DNA of 64,000 bases from Amoebidium appalachense (lineage: Eukaryota; Ichthyosporea). The stretch's first letter is position 1, and every line of letters starts with the position of its first letter. The notes under the pieces are model-generated. The model made no database searches. It was not told where the DNA came from and saw only the letters and a list, made by a program, of their open reading frames with translations. The stretch covers positions 1,054,001-1,118,000 of the forward strand of contig CAVNZM010000018.1 of NCBI GenBank assembly GCA_963693365.1. Reading direction: 5' to 3'. A program made the position numbers and the translations under genes. This document shows positions 29,601 through 63,400 of this stretch, piece after piece.

Positions 29601-30784
29601 TCTTTCTCATTAACTCTCTCTGTCTCTCCCTCATTCAAAAAAAAAAAACAAATACGACAAAGCAAAACGAAAAACCAAAAAAACAACAAAATGTATCAGT
29701 AAACAGGGGAGGGGGGGGGAAGTGAAGATGTAGCTTGTTCATACGTTGAATTCCTGGGGAAGAGTCTGAATGAGAACATAAAATAGGTAAGCTGCCAAGG
29801 CATGACGAATTTTATCATACATAGTATCCTTTTTTATCCTACAATAACACACTTGAAACCTGGCTTTAAGGACACTAATGCTTGCCACATAGTATGTGGG
29901 CGACACCCAAGAACAATGCACCTGACTCTCTCATGCTTGCAAAAAGGGAATTACTGCATAGTCATGACAGACTGTGCATTGGGTCCGTATGGTCGCTCAT
30001 ATCTTGTGGCTGACAACTAAATCAACTTCGGAACAATACATATCTTGCCCCTTCCCTCCCTTCCCCCTTCTCCGAATTCCCACTCCTTTCCCCAGTTTTC
30101 TCATTCGAATTCCGGGACCTGGTACGATATCAATCACAAGCATAACTGATGTGTCAACTCAGGGTTTAAAACTAACTAATCTCTTGCTAAAAGTCAGTCG
30201 TTTTTCGGTCTACGTTTTGAACGTGAACCCCTAGGCCTCCCTCCCCCCCCCCCCCCCCCCCCCCCCAACACGTGCACACACGCACACACACAAAGAGAAC
30301 TAAAAACTATGAAACGAAATAAAATAAATACACAAGGGGGAAAATCGAAATGATACACAGCACCCAACCGAAGACCCCCAGCCGAAGTCACGGTATTTGC
30401 CAGAACACTGCAATCTTAGTTAGCGGGTCCAAAGGAACATGCAAAATTATATAAGCAAACCGTAACACTACACCACTACATTCACAACATGTCTGGCCAC
30501 ACTCCCCGCAAGAAACAGGCAACCCCACAAGCCCCTCTTGGCTACACCCACATAGCCAGACCCCAAGGGCGTCTACGGCAAACCCAGCACTGCCTGCAGT
30601 CGCACAAAACATGGTGCAGATCGATATAGTCACCTGCATTTCCACCGTGCCTGGCTTCAAGCATAAGTCTGTGTCCGTACTGCGAGAGGTCCGTCGATTT
30701 TCCGTACCGTACCCACCTAACAACACAGTGCGGACCAAACCTTAATAATACTGTATACAGTTTAACGTCCAAATACTTGGCTGT

Positions 30785-31035
30785 GCCAATAAGGTAATCT
30801 CCACAACCATGCCCTAATAAGGCAAGTTCCATACCTCGCCGCTATAACTCGGTGTGATAGTCTCGTTCCCATCAGGCAATATGTATCCGTCGACGTTGCT
30901 GCCAAATAGGCAAATGTTGTTACCACCTCGGCTGAGTCAGGAAATATTTACGGTCTCGCCGCAAAAATTTAAATGTAATCATGCAGCCTGTCCAAATAAG
31001 GCAATTCATTGGGGCCCTGCCTTAATTAGGCAGGT
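30785..31035. repeat. Degenerate AATAAGGCAA motif series
   Basis: Six related motifs (CCAATAAGGTAA, CTAATAAGGCAA, CATCAGGCAAT, CCAAATAGGCAAA, CCAAATAAGGCAA, TTAATTAGGCAGG) recur over 250 bp at uneven spacing. It may be the remains of an old tandem repeat. Confidence 0.45.
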
Positions 31036-31519
31036 GATGCATGGCTAAGCCCTCACCAGTTTATATTTTGGGGGACCAAAATAAACACCAAGCAATGCAG
31101 TCATATATCATAATGGCAGGAAGGGCCCAGGTGCTATCCAAATTAAAATGGTAAAACACGACCAAGACCACAGCAGCCGGTGGGTTTCAAAAAATGTTTG
31201 CACAATCGGTGGATTGCAACCCGGTCCCACACTGCTATGTTTACGTACATGTACACACGGCATGCATGGTCGCACACCTCTGTACACAACATGTATAGTG
31301 CATGGGTTTTGTTGAGATGTGCACCGTGGATTCAAGATCATTACGTGATGTGTTAACGACAGAGTGGTTTAAACAATTTAACACACTTCAGCACACGTAC
31401 TTGTGCGCAACACACATGCACAGTTGTGCAGCTGCACAGCACATGTCGGCACACGCCTGTTGGCACACAGGTGCACACATGTAAACCTCATGGTCTCACA
31501 CGTGCACACCAAATTATAC

Positions 31520-31680
31520 ATGGGCACACATGCAGACACACGTACGTGGGCACACACACATGCAGACACCCATACATGGGCACACACACATGCAGACACA
31601 CGTACGTGGGCACACACACATGCAGACACCCATACATGGGCACACACACGTGCAGACACACGTACATGGGCACACACATG
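31520..31680. repeat. ~30-bp minisatellite
   Basis: About five units of GGGCACACACACATGCAGACA followed by CRYACGT, alternating ACGTACGT and CCATACAT variants. Confidence 0.9.
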
Positions 31681-32210
31681 AATGACGCGCACACATGGAC
31701 ACATGTGCACACACATATGCACACAGTGTCTTGTATTGCATCGGGTCCAGCCCAATGCCTTCCTCCAATCCATCCCCCGAGTCCACAACCACTTATCAGA
31801 TTCTCTCCACCTGCCAGCCACCATACACTTATCTGCGGCCCTACTGCGTACGCCCCTGTATCCACACCACCCAGTCCCCACACAGCGGGCCCATATTGCA
31901 TAGTGGGGTGCTACGGGGCTAGGTGCATGCATTTTAGCCTGCCCTGCATGCATGCATGCACCCCTTGCTTGCAACCAGTACAAACGAAGGGGAGGCGGGG
32001 AGGGGGGGGGGGGGGGGGGGGAGGTTGAGAAGAGAGAGAGGCCCTGCCCATAGAGAAGAGGGAGTGAGGGCGGGAAGTTGGGGGGTTAAGGGAGGTAGGA
32101 GGGGGGGCCGGGGGAAGAGGGGAGGAAGGGGGGGGGGGGGGGTTGAGGGGGATGATGGTTGGCCTTCTCCGCTTTTTGCAGAGGTTGTGTTGTTGGGCCG
32201 CAGGTAGGGG

Positions 32211-39863
<7,653 letters not shown>

Positions 39864-40774
39864 GGTGAAGGGTTGCTATGTTCAAGGGATGATCTTAACC
39901 AAGTGTGCGTACTGTGGACGTGGGATTTTTGCGCAGGCTGTGTATCTATATTGGTGGGCTTAGAAAGGCTCGACCTTGCGCGGCACCCTCGAAGTACTTC
40001 AAAACACAAGTTGTTACACAACTGCTTGTGGTTTTTTTGCTTGCAGCTGTTTCATCAAGCCAGCCGGGTTGGCCAGGAATGCGGCACATTCCAGTGATGA
40101 TGTGCCACGCACTGATCCTATTGGCTGATGGCGCATCACAACAAACAAGGTCACTGACGAGTCACACAGACTCACGAGGCTCACGCAGCCTGCAGGTCAT
40201 GTGCCACCTGCAAGAGTGAAGGCCAGGGACGCCCTTGCTGCCCACCTACATAGGCGGTAAGAGCTCTGGTTATAGAAGGGAACGTGAATCACTGAGGCCC
40301 TTTTGTATCCCTTCAAGGCCCCACCGGACAGTTGGAAAACACGTGCAAGTGCATCTATTGAGCTCGCAAGTAAAGCTTCACGGTTTATTGACATGGCAAG
40401 TAGCTATGCGTGACCTGGCATTTTATTCCTATTTGGTAGAATTCTGGCCTGCTGTTCATGAGAGGAGCATATGTGTCCGGCCTAAATGCTAAATTGCGAT
40501 TAAACTTTAAAAAACACTAGGTTATACTAATCATTGTCATCACCTACACATCATTCGCTATTTCATGTCACTGACTACATTCCTAACTTTAAGGCCACAC
40601 CATACTGCTGTCATGTACGGTGATGGTGCCATGATATTTACATTTTTCTGCATTCAATAAATATGTTCATTAAACCATCCAGGAGCCACCCAGCCGCCTT
40701 CCAGGGTATATATATGTCGTTTTCCACGGGGTTCCAGAGTATGCCGGACACGTGCAGAAGCCCTGCCGCTATGC
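39864..40774. other. Spacer between TBC1D20 start and Runt/ankyrin stop
   Basis: Unique sequence. On the minus strand, GAATAAAATG at about 40419-40428 is a possible poly(A) signal for the Runt/ankyrin gene, about 350 bp past its stop. The rest should include the TBC1D20 promoter. No further gene was recognised. Confidence 0.5.
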
Positions 40775-53381
<12,607 letters not shown>

Positions 53382-54737
53382 TTAAGGATGTGGTTTTTCC
53401 TGATGCCTTGTCAGGTGCGAAGAAGTTAGAAACCTTTTACCACATCCAGCCACGGTGCACTCATACGGCCTCTCCCCTGTGTGTATCCGGAAATGTGCAG
53501 TGAGATTGGATTTATTTGCAAAAGATGCCGAGCACTCTGAATATGGGCACTTGTATGGCCTCTCGCCCGTGTGTGTGCGCTCGTGCGTCACCAGGCAATG
53601 CTTTCGCAGGAAAGCTGCTTTGCACCCAGGAAAGGTGCACTGGTGGGATTTAACTCCACTGTGGCTCCTCTGGTTCCTGGTCATAGTGGATTGATTTCCA
53701 GAGCTATAGGTGCACCATTCATATTTGCATGTGAAGGGTTTTTCCCCTGTGTGTGTCCGAACGTGGAGCTTAAGTGTATTTTGCTCTACAAACCGTGCAC
53801 CACAGCTAGGCTCTGTGCAATGAAAAGGCTTTTCACCGGTATGAATTCGAAGGTGCCGCGTCATGTGACTTGAACGATCAGTCTCATAACCACAGCCGAA
53901 CTTGCATTCGTGCCTTTTCCCAACACCCGTTTCTTCACATTCTTTTCCCGATCGCTTGCAACGATTTTTTTTCGCAGTGTTAGGTTCATTTCTCCGTATT
54001 TCTCCATCTTCGTTTGAGTCCGAATCTTTCTTCGTCTTTTTCGCACCCCTCTCCGCAGCTGTTTTCCTGTTTCGTTCTTCGTCGTGTTGGTTTCTGTTTC
54101 TGGTACGCTGCTCGCGGGCGCGTGGTTGATGGTTTTCCGTTTCTTTGTTTTTGAAGGCGCCTGCGTTCGTGTAGGTGAAGACTCTGCAGGTCATGTGTTG
54201 CCATGCTCCCTGTTACACTCCCGACCAACATGAGCTGGTTGGTCGTCATCTGAATCAGACGATTTGCCCACATGCCTTCTCTTTGCACCTGTCCTGTGGG
54301 TGCGGGTGTCTCTGTAATTGATAACTCTCGAGTCTCTGTGCCCGTGAATTCAGCCTTCACCGCCTCTACCTTACACGTGCACAGGGTTGAGAGGGGGTGT
54401 GGGTGTGGGTGTGGGCTGCGCTTGGAATTTCCTGTTCAGTTTTGACTAATGTAACACGTGGTTCGTTCTTGCAAGCGCACACATGTACATGTGCACTTTG
54501 TGTGGTGGGTGGAGAGTTGGTGTGTGTGGTTTCTGGTTGCAAAGGGGCGGTGCCGGGCTCTAAGTTGATGACATTGTGCACGTGTGCTATTTTGGGATCA
54601 GCTACTGTGCCTGCCTCGTGCTTCACTGTGGGCTCGTGCTTGCAAGTGCACGCTGGTGGAGACGTGTGGGAGGTGGTGCGCGTGTGTGCAGTGTGCCCCG
54701 TATTTGCCTGTGCTTCATGTAGCACAATACCGAACAT
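53382..54737 (-). CDS. C2H2 zinc-finger protein, six fingers
   Basis: Exon 2 (53382-54183) encodes a Lys/Arg/Glu-rich linker and six tandem C2H2 fingers joined by TGEKPF/TGERPY linkers: CKFGCGYETDRSS, CTEPSCGARF, CKYEWCTYSSGN, CTFPGCKAAF, CPYSECSASF and CTVAGCGKRF, ending EKPHP. Finger 3 reads STMTRNQRSH, with Asn where the first zinc-binding His should be. Exon 1 (54370-54737, from ATG at 54737) joins in phase 2 through AG|GTAGAG to CAG|A; it contains two Psi-K-x-E SUMO-type sites (VKHE, VKTE). The exon 1 model rests on phase and composition only. Probably a DNA-binding transcription factor; the TFIIIA-like C-x4-C spacing occurs in many families and I cannot name an orthologue. Confidence 0.85.
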
Positions 54738-55773
54738 CAACTGGTGTAAAGCGTGAGCTTGTGAAGACTATAAACACAAGAAAATACCAACTTAAATGTG
54801 GCCCTTTCAAAATGATCATAACATATCCATGGAGAGTAAGAAAATAATTTAGCACGAGGAAAAAAAAAAAAGAAAAGAAAAGCCAGTATGCGTGGACCAA
54901 GTTATAGAGGCAACAAAACTGTGACGAGGCAAAATGCACTTGTGTCAGAATCACAAAACCTTATAAACTTTATTGTAGCTACATGTGCAATAACAAAAAA
55001 GAAAAAAATGAACATCCCCCATCAGTACCCAGAACTTTTTGTGTTGCAAGCTGGCTCAACGTAAAGCTTGTGCCACCTAAGGCTTCATGAAAGTTTCTCC
55101 GGTGCCAAAAGCACAGAAACACCAAGAACGTTGTTATTGTCATATGGGCATCTCTTAAATTTGCGCACTATCACGTGTTACTGCCTCAAAAATGGGGATC
55201 ATAGTATCGTGTTGCAGCCGTGTCGGGTCTCAGACTCCCATAATGGCATCAGCAGCACATGCAGCATGCAACGATCGTGGATTATTTGAATGCTCAGGTG
55301 CATGGCATGATGCATATGTATGTATGCCCTAATCACATGGGTACAGAAACTCGTGTTTCAAATCGTATGTGCTAGCATATATAAGGCTAACTTTTGGAAT
55401 AGTTCTCAAAATGCAAATAATACTAAACCTCTTTTTGGAAGGGAGGAAAAAAAAATAGCCATTATTCTTTTTCCAGCCTTGCAGGGCCAATACGATACTT
55501 TTTAGAGTGCCGGGTGAAAGGGGGAGTGGGGTCCACGGGGGGGAGGAGGGGGGGGGGGGGGAGGAGGAGGGTTTGCCTTTGGTTATTAGATGAGAATATA
55601 GGAGGCCATATGAAAATGGCCACAAGTCTCGAAATCAAATTCGGAGTGTGCGCAAGGAAGTCACGAACATGTGCGAGTCGCTGTGCAGATCGATCATTAT
55701 AGCAGTGGTAGTTGGTCGGCCCAGGAAGGTAGAGGGGTATTTGCCGTGGGCCGCTGTTTACATCCTCTGTCTC

Positions 55774-55817
<44 letters not shown>

Positions 55818-56364
55818 TCTTCCTTCCTCCCCCCCCCCTCCCCTCCCTCCTCCTCCTCCTCGGGGGCCCAACGGACCAAACGTTCAACCCAGAAGATTAG
55901 ATCCAGGAGTTGAATCTAATGTGCTGCTAATCACAAATGTACTACAGCTAGTGTGTGGTGGCCCTGGGTTAGCAGGGCTGCCGTGTGCATGCGTATGCAT
56001 TTTGTAATTACACAACGTTTAAAACAGCTCACTACTAATTGAAACTGTGGGCCACACAGTGCCACTGTTTGCACACACAGTTTGACACAACGACTACCCA
56101 ACCCGTGTGAAGCTACATACCAAGCCCGCATATACACGCATGCAAGCGCGCGAAGGCAAGTCACATGCACAGGCAAAGGGAAACTTTGCGGGCGTCATGT
56201 GTGTGGCTACGTATATATGTGCATGTTGGTTGATCGGCATTCACCTGTAAATGTGTATCTGCACGTATACGTGCGGCCACGGTAGGCGTTCAGTGTGGCA
56301 GTAACGAGAGAAGAAGAGGTTGCATCATGGTCTCAGTGGGCGTGTGGTAAATCTCCGGAAGGGT
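54738..56364. other. Unassigned upstream region of the zinc-finger gene
   Basis: Unique, fairly AT-rich sequence to 55520 (A-run near 54859-54870), a G-rich spot at 55540-55570, then a long C-run at 55777-55816. Frames up to about 140 codons around 55500-56000 are repeat-driven. No gene recognised. Confidence 0.45.
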
Positions 56365-56797
56365 CAAACCACATTGGCAGGGTCAACTTGCAAAAAGCAG
56401 AATTATTCTGCGAAAGCGGAATTATTCCGCAAAAAGCGGAATTAATCTGCAAAAAGCGGAATTATTCTGCAAAAGGCAGAATTTTTCTGCTTTTAACAGA
56501 ATCATTCTGCTTTTAGCAAAATCATTCTGCTTTTAACAGAATGATTCCGCAAAAGCAGAACTACGCTAATTATAGCAGAATTATTCTGCTTCTAGCATAA
56601 TTATTTCGCAAAAAGCAGAATTATTCTGATCGACATCAGAATAATTCTGCTTTAGCAGAATGATTCTGCTTTTAGCAGATTGCCAACTGTTAGCAGAATG
56701 ATTCTGCTTTTGCAGATGATTCTTCTTTTAGCAGAAAAATTCTGCCCTTTGCAGAATGATTCTGGTCGGAGTAAGTTAACCCAGCCGACGTGGTTGG
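56365..56797. mobile_element. Foldback/MITE-like element filled with ~20-bp palindromes
   Basis: The ends are imperfect inverted repeats of about 43 bp: the left end (CCACATTGGCAGGGTCAACTT near 56369) matches the reverse complement of the right end (AAGTTAACCCAGCCGACGTGG ending 56793). Between them about 18 imperfect palindromes of type GCAGAATNATTCTGC repeat at roughly 19-21 bp, separated by AAAA or TTTT. There is no ORF. It looks like a non-autonomous inverted-repeat element. I did not find a target-site duplication. Confidence 0.72.
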
Positions 56798-58116
<1,319 letters not shown>

Positions 58117-58139
58117 CTCGCTCGCTCGCTTGCTCTCCC

Positions 58140-58254
58140 TCTGTGTGTACATGTGTGTGTGTTCCTGTGCGTGTGTCTGTGTGTGTGTGTGCATGTACCT
58201 GTGTGTGTGCGTGTACCTGTGTGTATGTGTGTGTCTGTGTGTGTGTGTGTGTCA

Positions 58255-58320
<66 letters not shown>

Positions 58321-58360
58321 ACCTGTGTGTATGTGTGTGTCTGTGTGTGTGTGTGTGTCA

Positions 58361-58430
<70 letters not shown>
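58140..58430. repeat. (GT)n with an internal ~110-bp duplication
   Basis: (GT)n with CGTGTACCTGTGTGTATGTG then GTGTCACAGTGTG motifs. The block containing GCGTGTACCTGTG to GTCACAG occurs at 58209-58256 and again at 58315-58362. Confidence 0.93.
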
Positions 58431-59422
58431 CCAGTGTTCCACCGAGGGTTTCCCCTCTTGCTCTCCACCCCGTTCCCCCCTTTTACATATCTCGCTACCC
58501 ACTGCCCATTCCTCCACCCCTTCTCTTTGCGATCGAGGCCGTCACCTCCCCCCCCCCAACCACCACCACCCACCCACAACCTGCCCCCTCGTGTGCGTTT
58601 TGTACTGCAGGAGGGAGGGCGGGCCCAGGGGGGGGGGGGGGGAGGTTGGTTTGCCGGCATTCTAAACTGCTGAGAATCGATAGGAGGGCTGGTACCCGTT
58701 ACTGATCACCGTTTTGAAGCTAACAGTCAGAAAATTTCCAAGACAAATTTCTGTACATGTTTTAATGAACGCCTTGTTCACAACCGTAGTTGCTGTGTGA
58801 GAGTGGCACGTGTACAACAAAGACATGTTTATTTTCTCAAGTGTGTCTTGCTGTGGCGGCAAGAGTCCCTGTGTGTCATGCATAATACTTGGTCACACAG
58901 ACCGGTATGAAATCTCTGCAAAATCCAAGCGAGGCCTCTAGGCATATATACCTCCTGCACGTAATATATTCCTCCTATAATATGTTGGTCATCTGTGACG
59001 ACACACTTCATTATATCATGTGTCCTTATAATAGATACACACTACTTCCCCAAATGAATATAGTATGAGGGAAGCCAATTGCAAGGTTAGGTAACTACCC
59101 TAAGAAGCTGACCAATGATTACTAATGCAACAAAAACCGAATATTACGATGTATAAATAATTCTGTCTGGTGGTAAGCAAGCACACCATTAAAAAGGAAA
59201 AGAGATGCGTAAAGACACGGCCTACTTTACATTACTAATACCTCCTTTGAATGTTGACTATAAATAGAACTCATTCGCTCAACCCAATTCACTCTCCTTA
59301 ATACTTATCTGTTATCTCTGAGCCTATGGCAATATCAAACCCCCTCCCCTCCCAAACATACACACCAACCACATTGTCAAACACCCACCCATGCCCACGC
59401 CCGCACAGAGGAAAGCACACGT

Positions 59423-59479
<57 letters not shown>

Positions 59480-59571
59480 ACACCCGGTCACCCCTGGTGT
59501 GTCACATCACCACCACGCCTCCTCCATCGCCATACGCGCATGTCTCGCACACACACCTCGTTGCCACCCTC
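58431..59571. other. Peroxidase 3' flank
   Basis: 58440-58660 is C- then G-rich. 58670-59380 is unique AT-richer sequence with no gene. (CA)n occupies 59425-59476. Confidence 0.5.
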
Positions 59572-59957
59572 CTAGTTGTCCCCAATAGGCAAACCCTTGG
59601 GCTCATAGGACGCCGACGGCTCTGCGTACCTGTGCTGTGCAGCAAACTGCGCGTTGTTTGCCACAAACGGGTTTGACTGCACACTCTTAATCTTGGTGTT
59701 GCGCTGGATAACGTTGCGTAGCGTGGACTGGGGGCCCAAGATGAACCGCCTAAGCTCGTGAATGCGGTCGATCTCGCACACGCACCAGGCAGGGTCGTTA
59801 CAGTAGCTGATGCGGGGAGAGGCGTTGCACATGGTGTTGCACCAGTTCTTCTCGGCACGCTGGTTGACCGTGCGGCACACGTACTTGGACCTGTAAAGGG
59901 GAGGATATGGGGTGAGAATGATGTTGTTATTGTTGTTGTTGTTGTTGTTTGTTTTTT

Positions 59958-60031
<74 letters not shown>

Positions 60032-60400
60032 GTTTTTGTTTTTCTTTATGTAAATGTGTGTGCGTGTGTGTGTGCGTGTGTGCGTCCGTGTTTGCGTGTG
60101 TGCGTGCTTGTGTGTGGCGACATGACAACCAGCACCATTTTCAGCACACTCGTCGCTTATACTATTGTGTGCTGATGTTGCATGGCAGGCTATGGGGTGG
60201 TAACTTTGACTGTCTTGTGCAAGTGTTCGATTGGCCATGCCAACCTCTGTACGCACACAAGTCCGGAGCAAGCCTTTAGCCTGGATGTGCCCCTGCTTGT
60301 TGCTACAAATGTGCATGCATGTAGACATACGTATGCACTCTTACGTGCACGAATAAAGAGGCGCGGAAAACACACGTAGAGAACACACATGTACACACTT

Positions 60401-60452
<52 letters not shown>

Positions 60453-63400
60453 ACACACCTGTTTGCCTGGTCACCCACTGCAGCCTGCAGCCTCCTACGG
60501 TACCAAAAGCGGTCAGCCCTCTGCAGCCTCGACAGCTGCAGCAGCACACCGGCCTTAACTGACGGCCCCACACTGCTTCCAGGTGCATGGTCCTCGGCAA
60601 GCATGCCCACGTACATGTCGACCTTCTCCACCTGTGTGTGGAATTAAAACAATTGCGTCAGAGCACAGGGGAAGGGAAGTAGCAGGGTGTTAAACATGAA
60701 CTTACAGAGCATGAACCTTGGAGCACATCCCTTTCGGGCGTTAGTGTGTGAGAGCACGTGCATGCTATTAGCCCACGTGTGTGATGTTCTTGGATGGCGT
60801 ACGTGCTGCATGTGCATGCACAGTTTGCACACGAGAGTGCATGCACACGTGCATTGCTACACGTGTATGTGTGTGGGACGTGCGAATGACATTGTGCTAG
60901 AGAAAATTTGGCAAGCCAGGCGATCATTGGATCGAACCTCCCCCCCCCCCCCCCCCCCCCCGCCCCCCCCCCCCCCTGCATGCAATCACAGCCGAAAAAC
61001 CCCCCACCAAGAGTCCCTCCCCCTCACAAACCAAAATATAGTGCCAAGTCCCAATTGCCGCACTTTGTCGTGAAGTTATTGAACATTTAAACACAATAAA
61101 ACAAAACACCAAACATCAAGATTAAGATTCAAAGTCACACCTTGTCATTGTACAGGGTTCTCAGTTTCTCCTGCAGGTCAGGGTCTGACGTGATCTCATC
61201 GAAGTCATCGACATCCACATTCAGAAGATCCTTTTTGAATGTTTGGAACGAGGGAAGGCCGAGGTCTCTGCCTCGTGCAACTGACAGAGACACAATGTCG
61301 GCAGCCTCCGAGCCAATGGGGAGGCCACGGAACATGTGGTTGCGCATGCAGTCACCAACCTGGGAGGGGCAGAGGGGAGAGGGGGAGGAAGGGTACGGGA
61401 GGGGGTGGGGGGAGGGGGTGGGGGGAAGGTGGGGGAGGAAAGGTGGGTGGGTGGGTGGGTGGGGGGGGAATGGACGTGAGTTGCTGGTGGTGGTTACGTG
61501 TGTACGTGTGTGTTGGTCACGTGCGTGTGTACGTGTGTGTTGGTCACGTGCGTGTGTACGTGTGTGTTGGTCACGTGCGTGTGTACGTGTGTGCGTGCGC
61601 ATTTGCCACAGTTGTATGTGTGTCTGTGTGTGGTGGTGGTGGTGGCAGGGGGGAAGGGGGAGGGGGGGAGAGGGGGGAGGAGGGGGGGGAATATGGGTAG
61701 TTGCCGGTGTCTGTGTCTGTGTCAATGTGTGTGTGCGCGCGCGCACCATTTTGTGCACTAACGACAATGGTGGTCCAAATTCCCAAAAATCACACAGAAC
61801 AACTCAGGCTACTCCTGAGCAGGTGACAAGAACAAAACACCACGATGTTATCCGCATATGGCATGGAACACAACTGAAAAGCAGGAGCGGCACTTGCATA
61901 ACCCCTCCCACCCACCCACCCACCCCGGTGGTTCCCCCTTTCACAACCTCTTGCCTGATTTGGCAAGAGACCCAATATCCGATGCACAATGTATCATGAC
62001 TGGTGAAAAACACGCCATACGCCACACAACTTCCCCCCCCCCCCGCCCCCCTCCCCCCCCAAACACACACACACACATCCAACCCCCATTCTTCCAAACA
62101 CGAAGGCAACACCTGCCCACACTACCCATTCACCCCTCCCGCTTTCCCACAACCAACCCAACCCATCCACACACCCGTACGAGTACACACGTAGGCACAC
62201 ACACTGCACACACACACACACGCACGAGTACACACGTAGGCGCACACTCATACGCACATACACACACACACACACACACACGTACCCGCATGTCCACGGC
62301 CTCCATGCGCTGGAACAGTGCCCCGGCCAGGGTCGAATCAATGCCGCCAGTTTCGAGGAACGACTGCCGTGCCTGTGTGCATGTAGTCAGTACACGCACA
62401 CGGGGTAACACACACCACGCACACACAGGGTTAGACACACCACACAAACACCACAGAGACCCTGCCCCCCCCCCCCCCCCCCCCCCCCTGCTCACTTCTC
62501 GGCCCCTCCAAACACACACACTCACACACACACACACATACACAACACGCACACACGCAGGGTCGACAGATCACACACACCCCTCACCACCTCCTCCCTC
62601 CGTAACACACACTCTTCTAACTCGACCCCACCACCACCACCTCTTCCATGCTCCGTCCACAGCCCTTTCCTTTCATGTACTGTACACCACCATTAGCTAC
62701 ACCCCCATGCATCACAGGCAGACGCCTAACCCTCTACCCCTCTGCCTCACCCCCAAATTCTTTAATACCGCTTCTATTGTTGTTTACACCACTACACACT
62801 GCAAGCAGACACCTACCCCGAAGAAATTAGCCCTCTTCTCCTCGGGCACACACAGGCGCCAAGGGCCCAGGGGGTGAGGTTGGAAGGTGACGGGGTCTCT
62901 GCGGTCGAAGCTATCAGGGACCATGCTGTGGCCCATACGGAAGAGAATGTTGAAGAAACGGAACAGTTCACCCATACTCTCCTCACTGTATTCCTGCTCC
63001 TTGTATTTCTCTCCTGTTAGAGCAGGTAGCCACTCCTGGTAGGTGATGTCCTGCAAAACATCAACTGTTAGTGATGTTACCTCAGGTCTTATTCTCGGCT
63101 TTTCAACTAAGATGGAGCGTGTGTGTTTGTTTAGTGATGTCATACAGAGGGTGACGTTGATTCCATGAGCCGAACGAGGGTAGGCAATTTCACCGAGAGG
63201 CATATTTTTATGCCTAAAAGATTCTCAAGCAAGCCTAATTTGTTTGGCCTTCTCCCTCCAACACCTTCCCCCCCTCCAACCCTTTCCCCCCCCTCCCCAC
63301 CCCAACACACACACACACAGACACACACACACACACACACACACATGCACACACCACCCCCGTCTCTCATTTCCTCTACCTGCAGCTCAGCCTCGACAAT

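Larger units (their letters stand above)
29601..32210. other. Intergenic region between ARL2 and TBC1D20
   Basis: 29640-30230 and 30300-31400 are unique, AT-richer sequence with no convincing gene. A C-run lies at 30243-30266. 31990-32150 is G-rich and probably lies just downstream of the TBC1D20 stop. 31720-31950 is unique sequence with C-rich frames, no match. Confidence 0.5.

Noticed and set aside
55462-55887. 141-codon minus ORF with Gly-rich half
   Set aside because: Half is a C-run translation and the remainder has no match or splice support.
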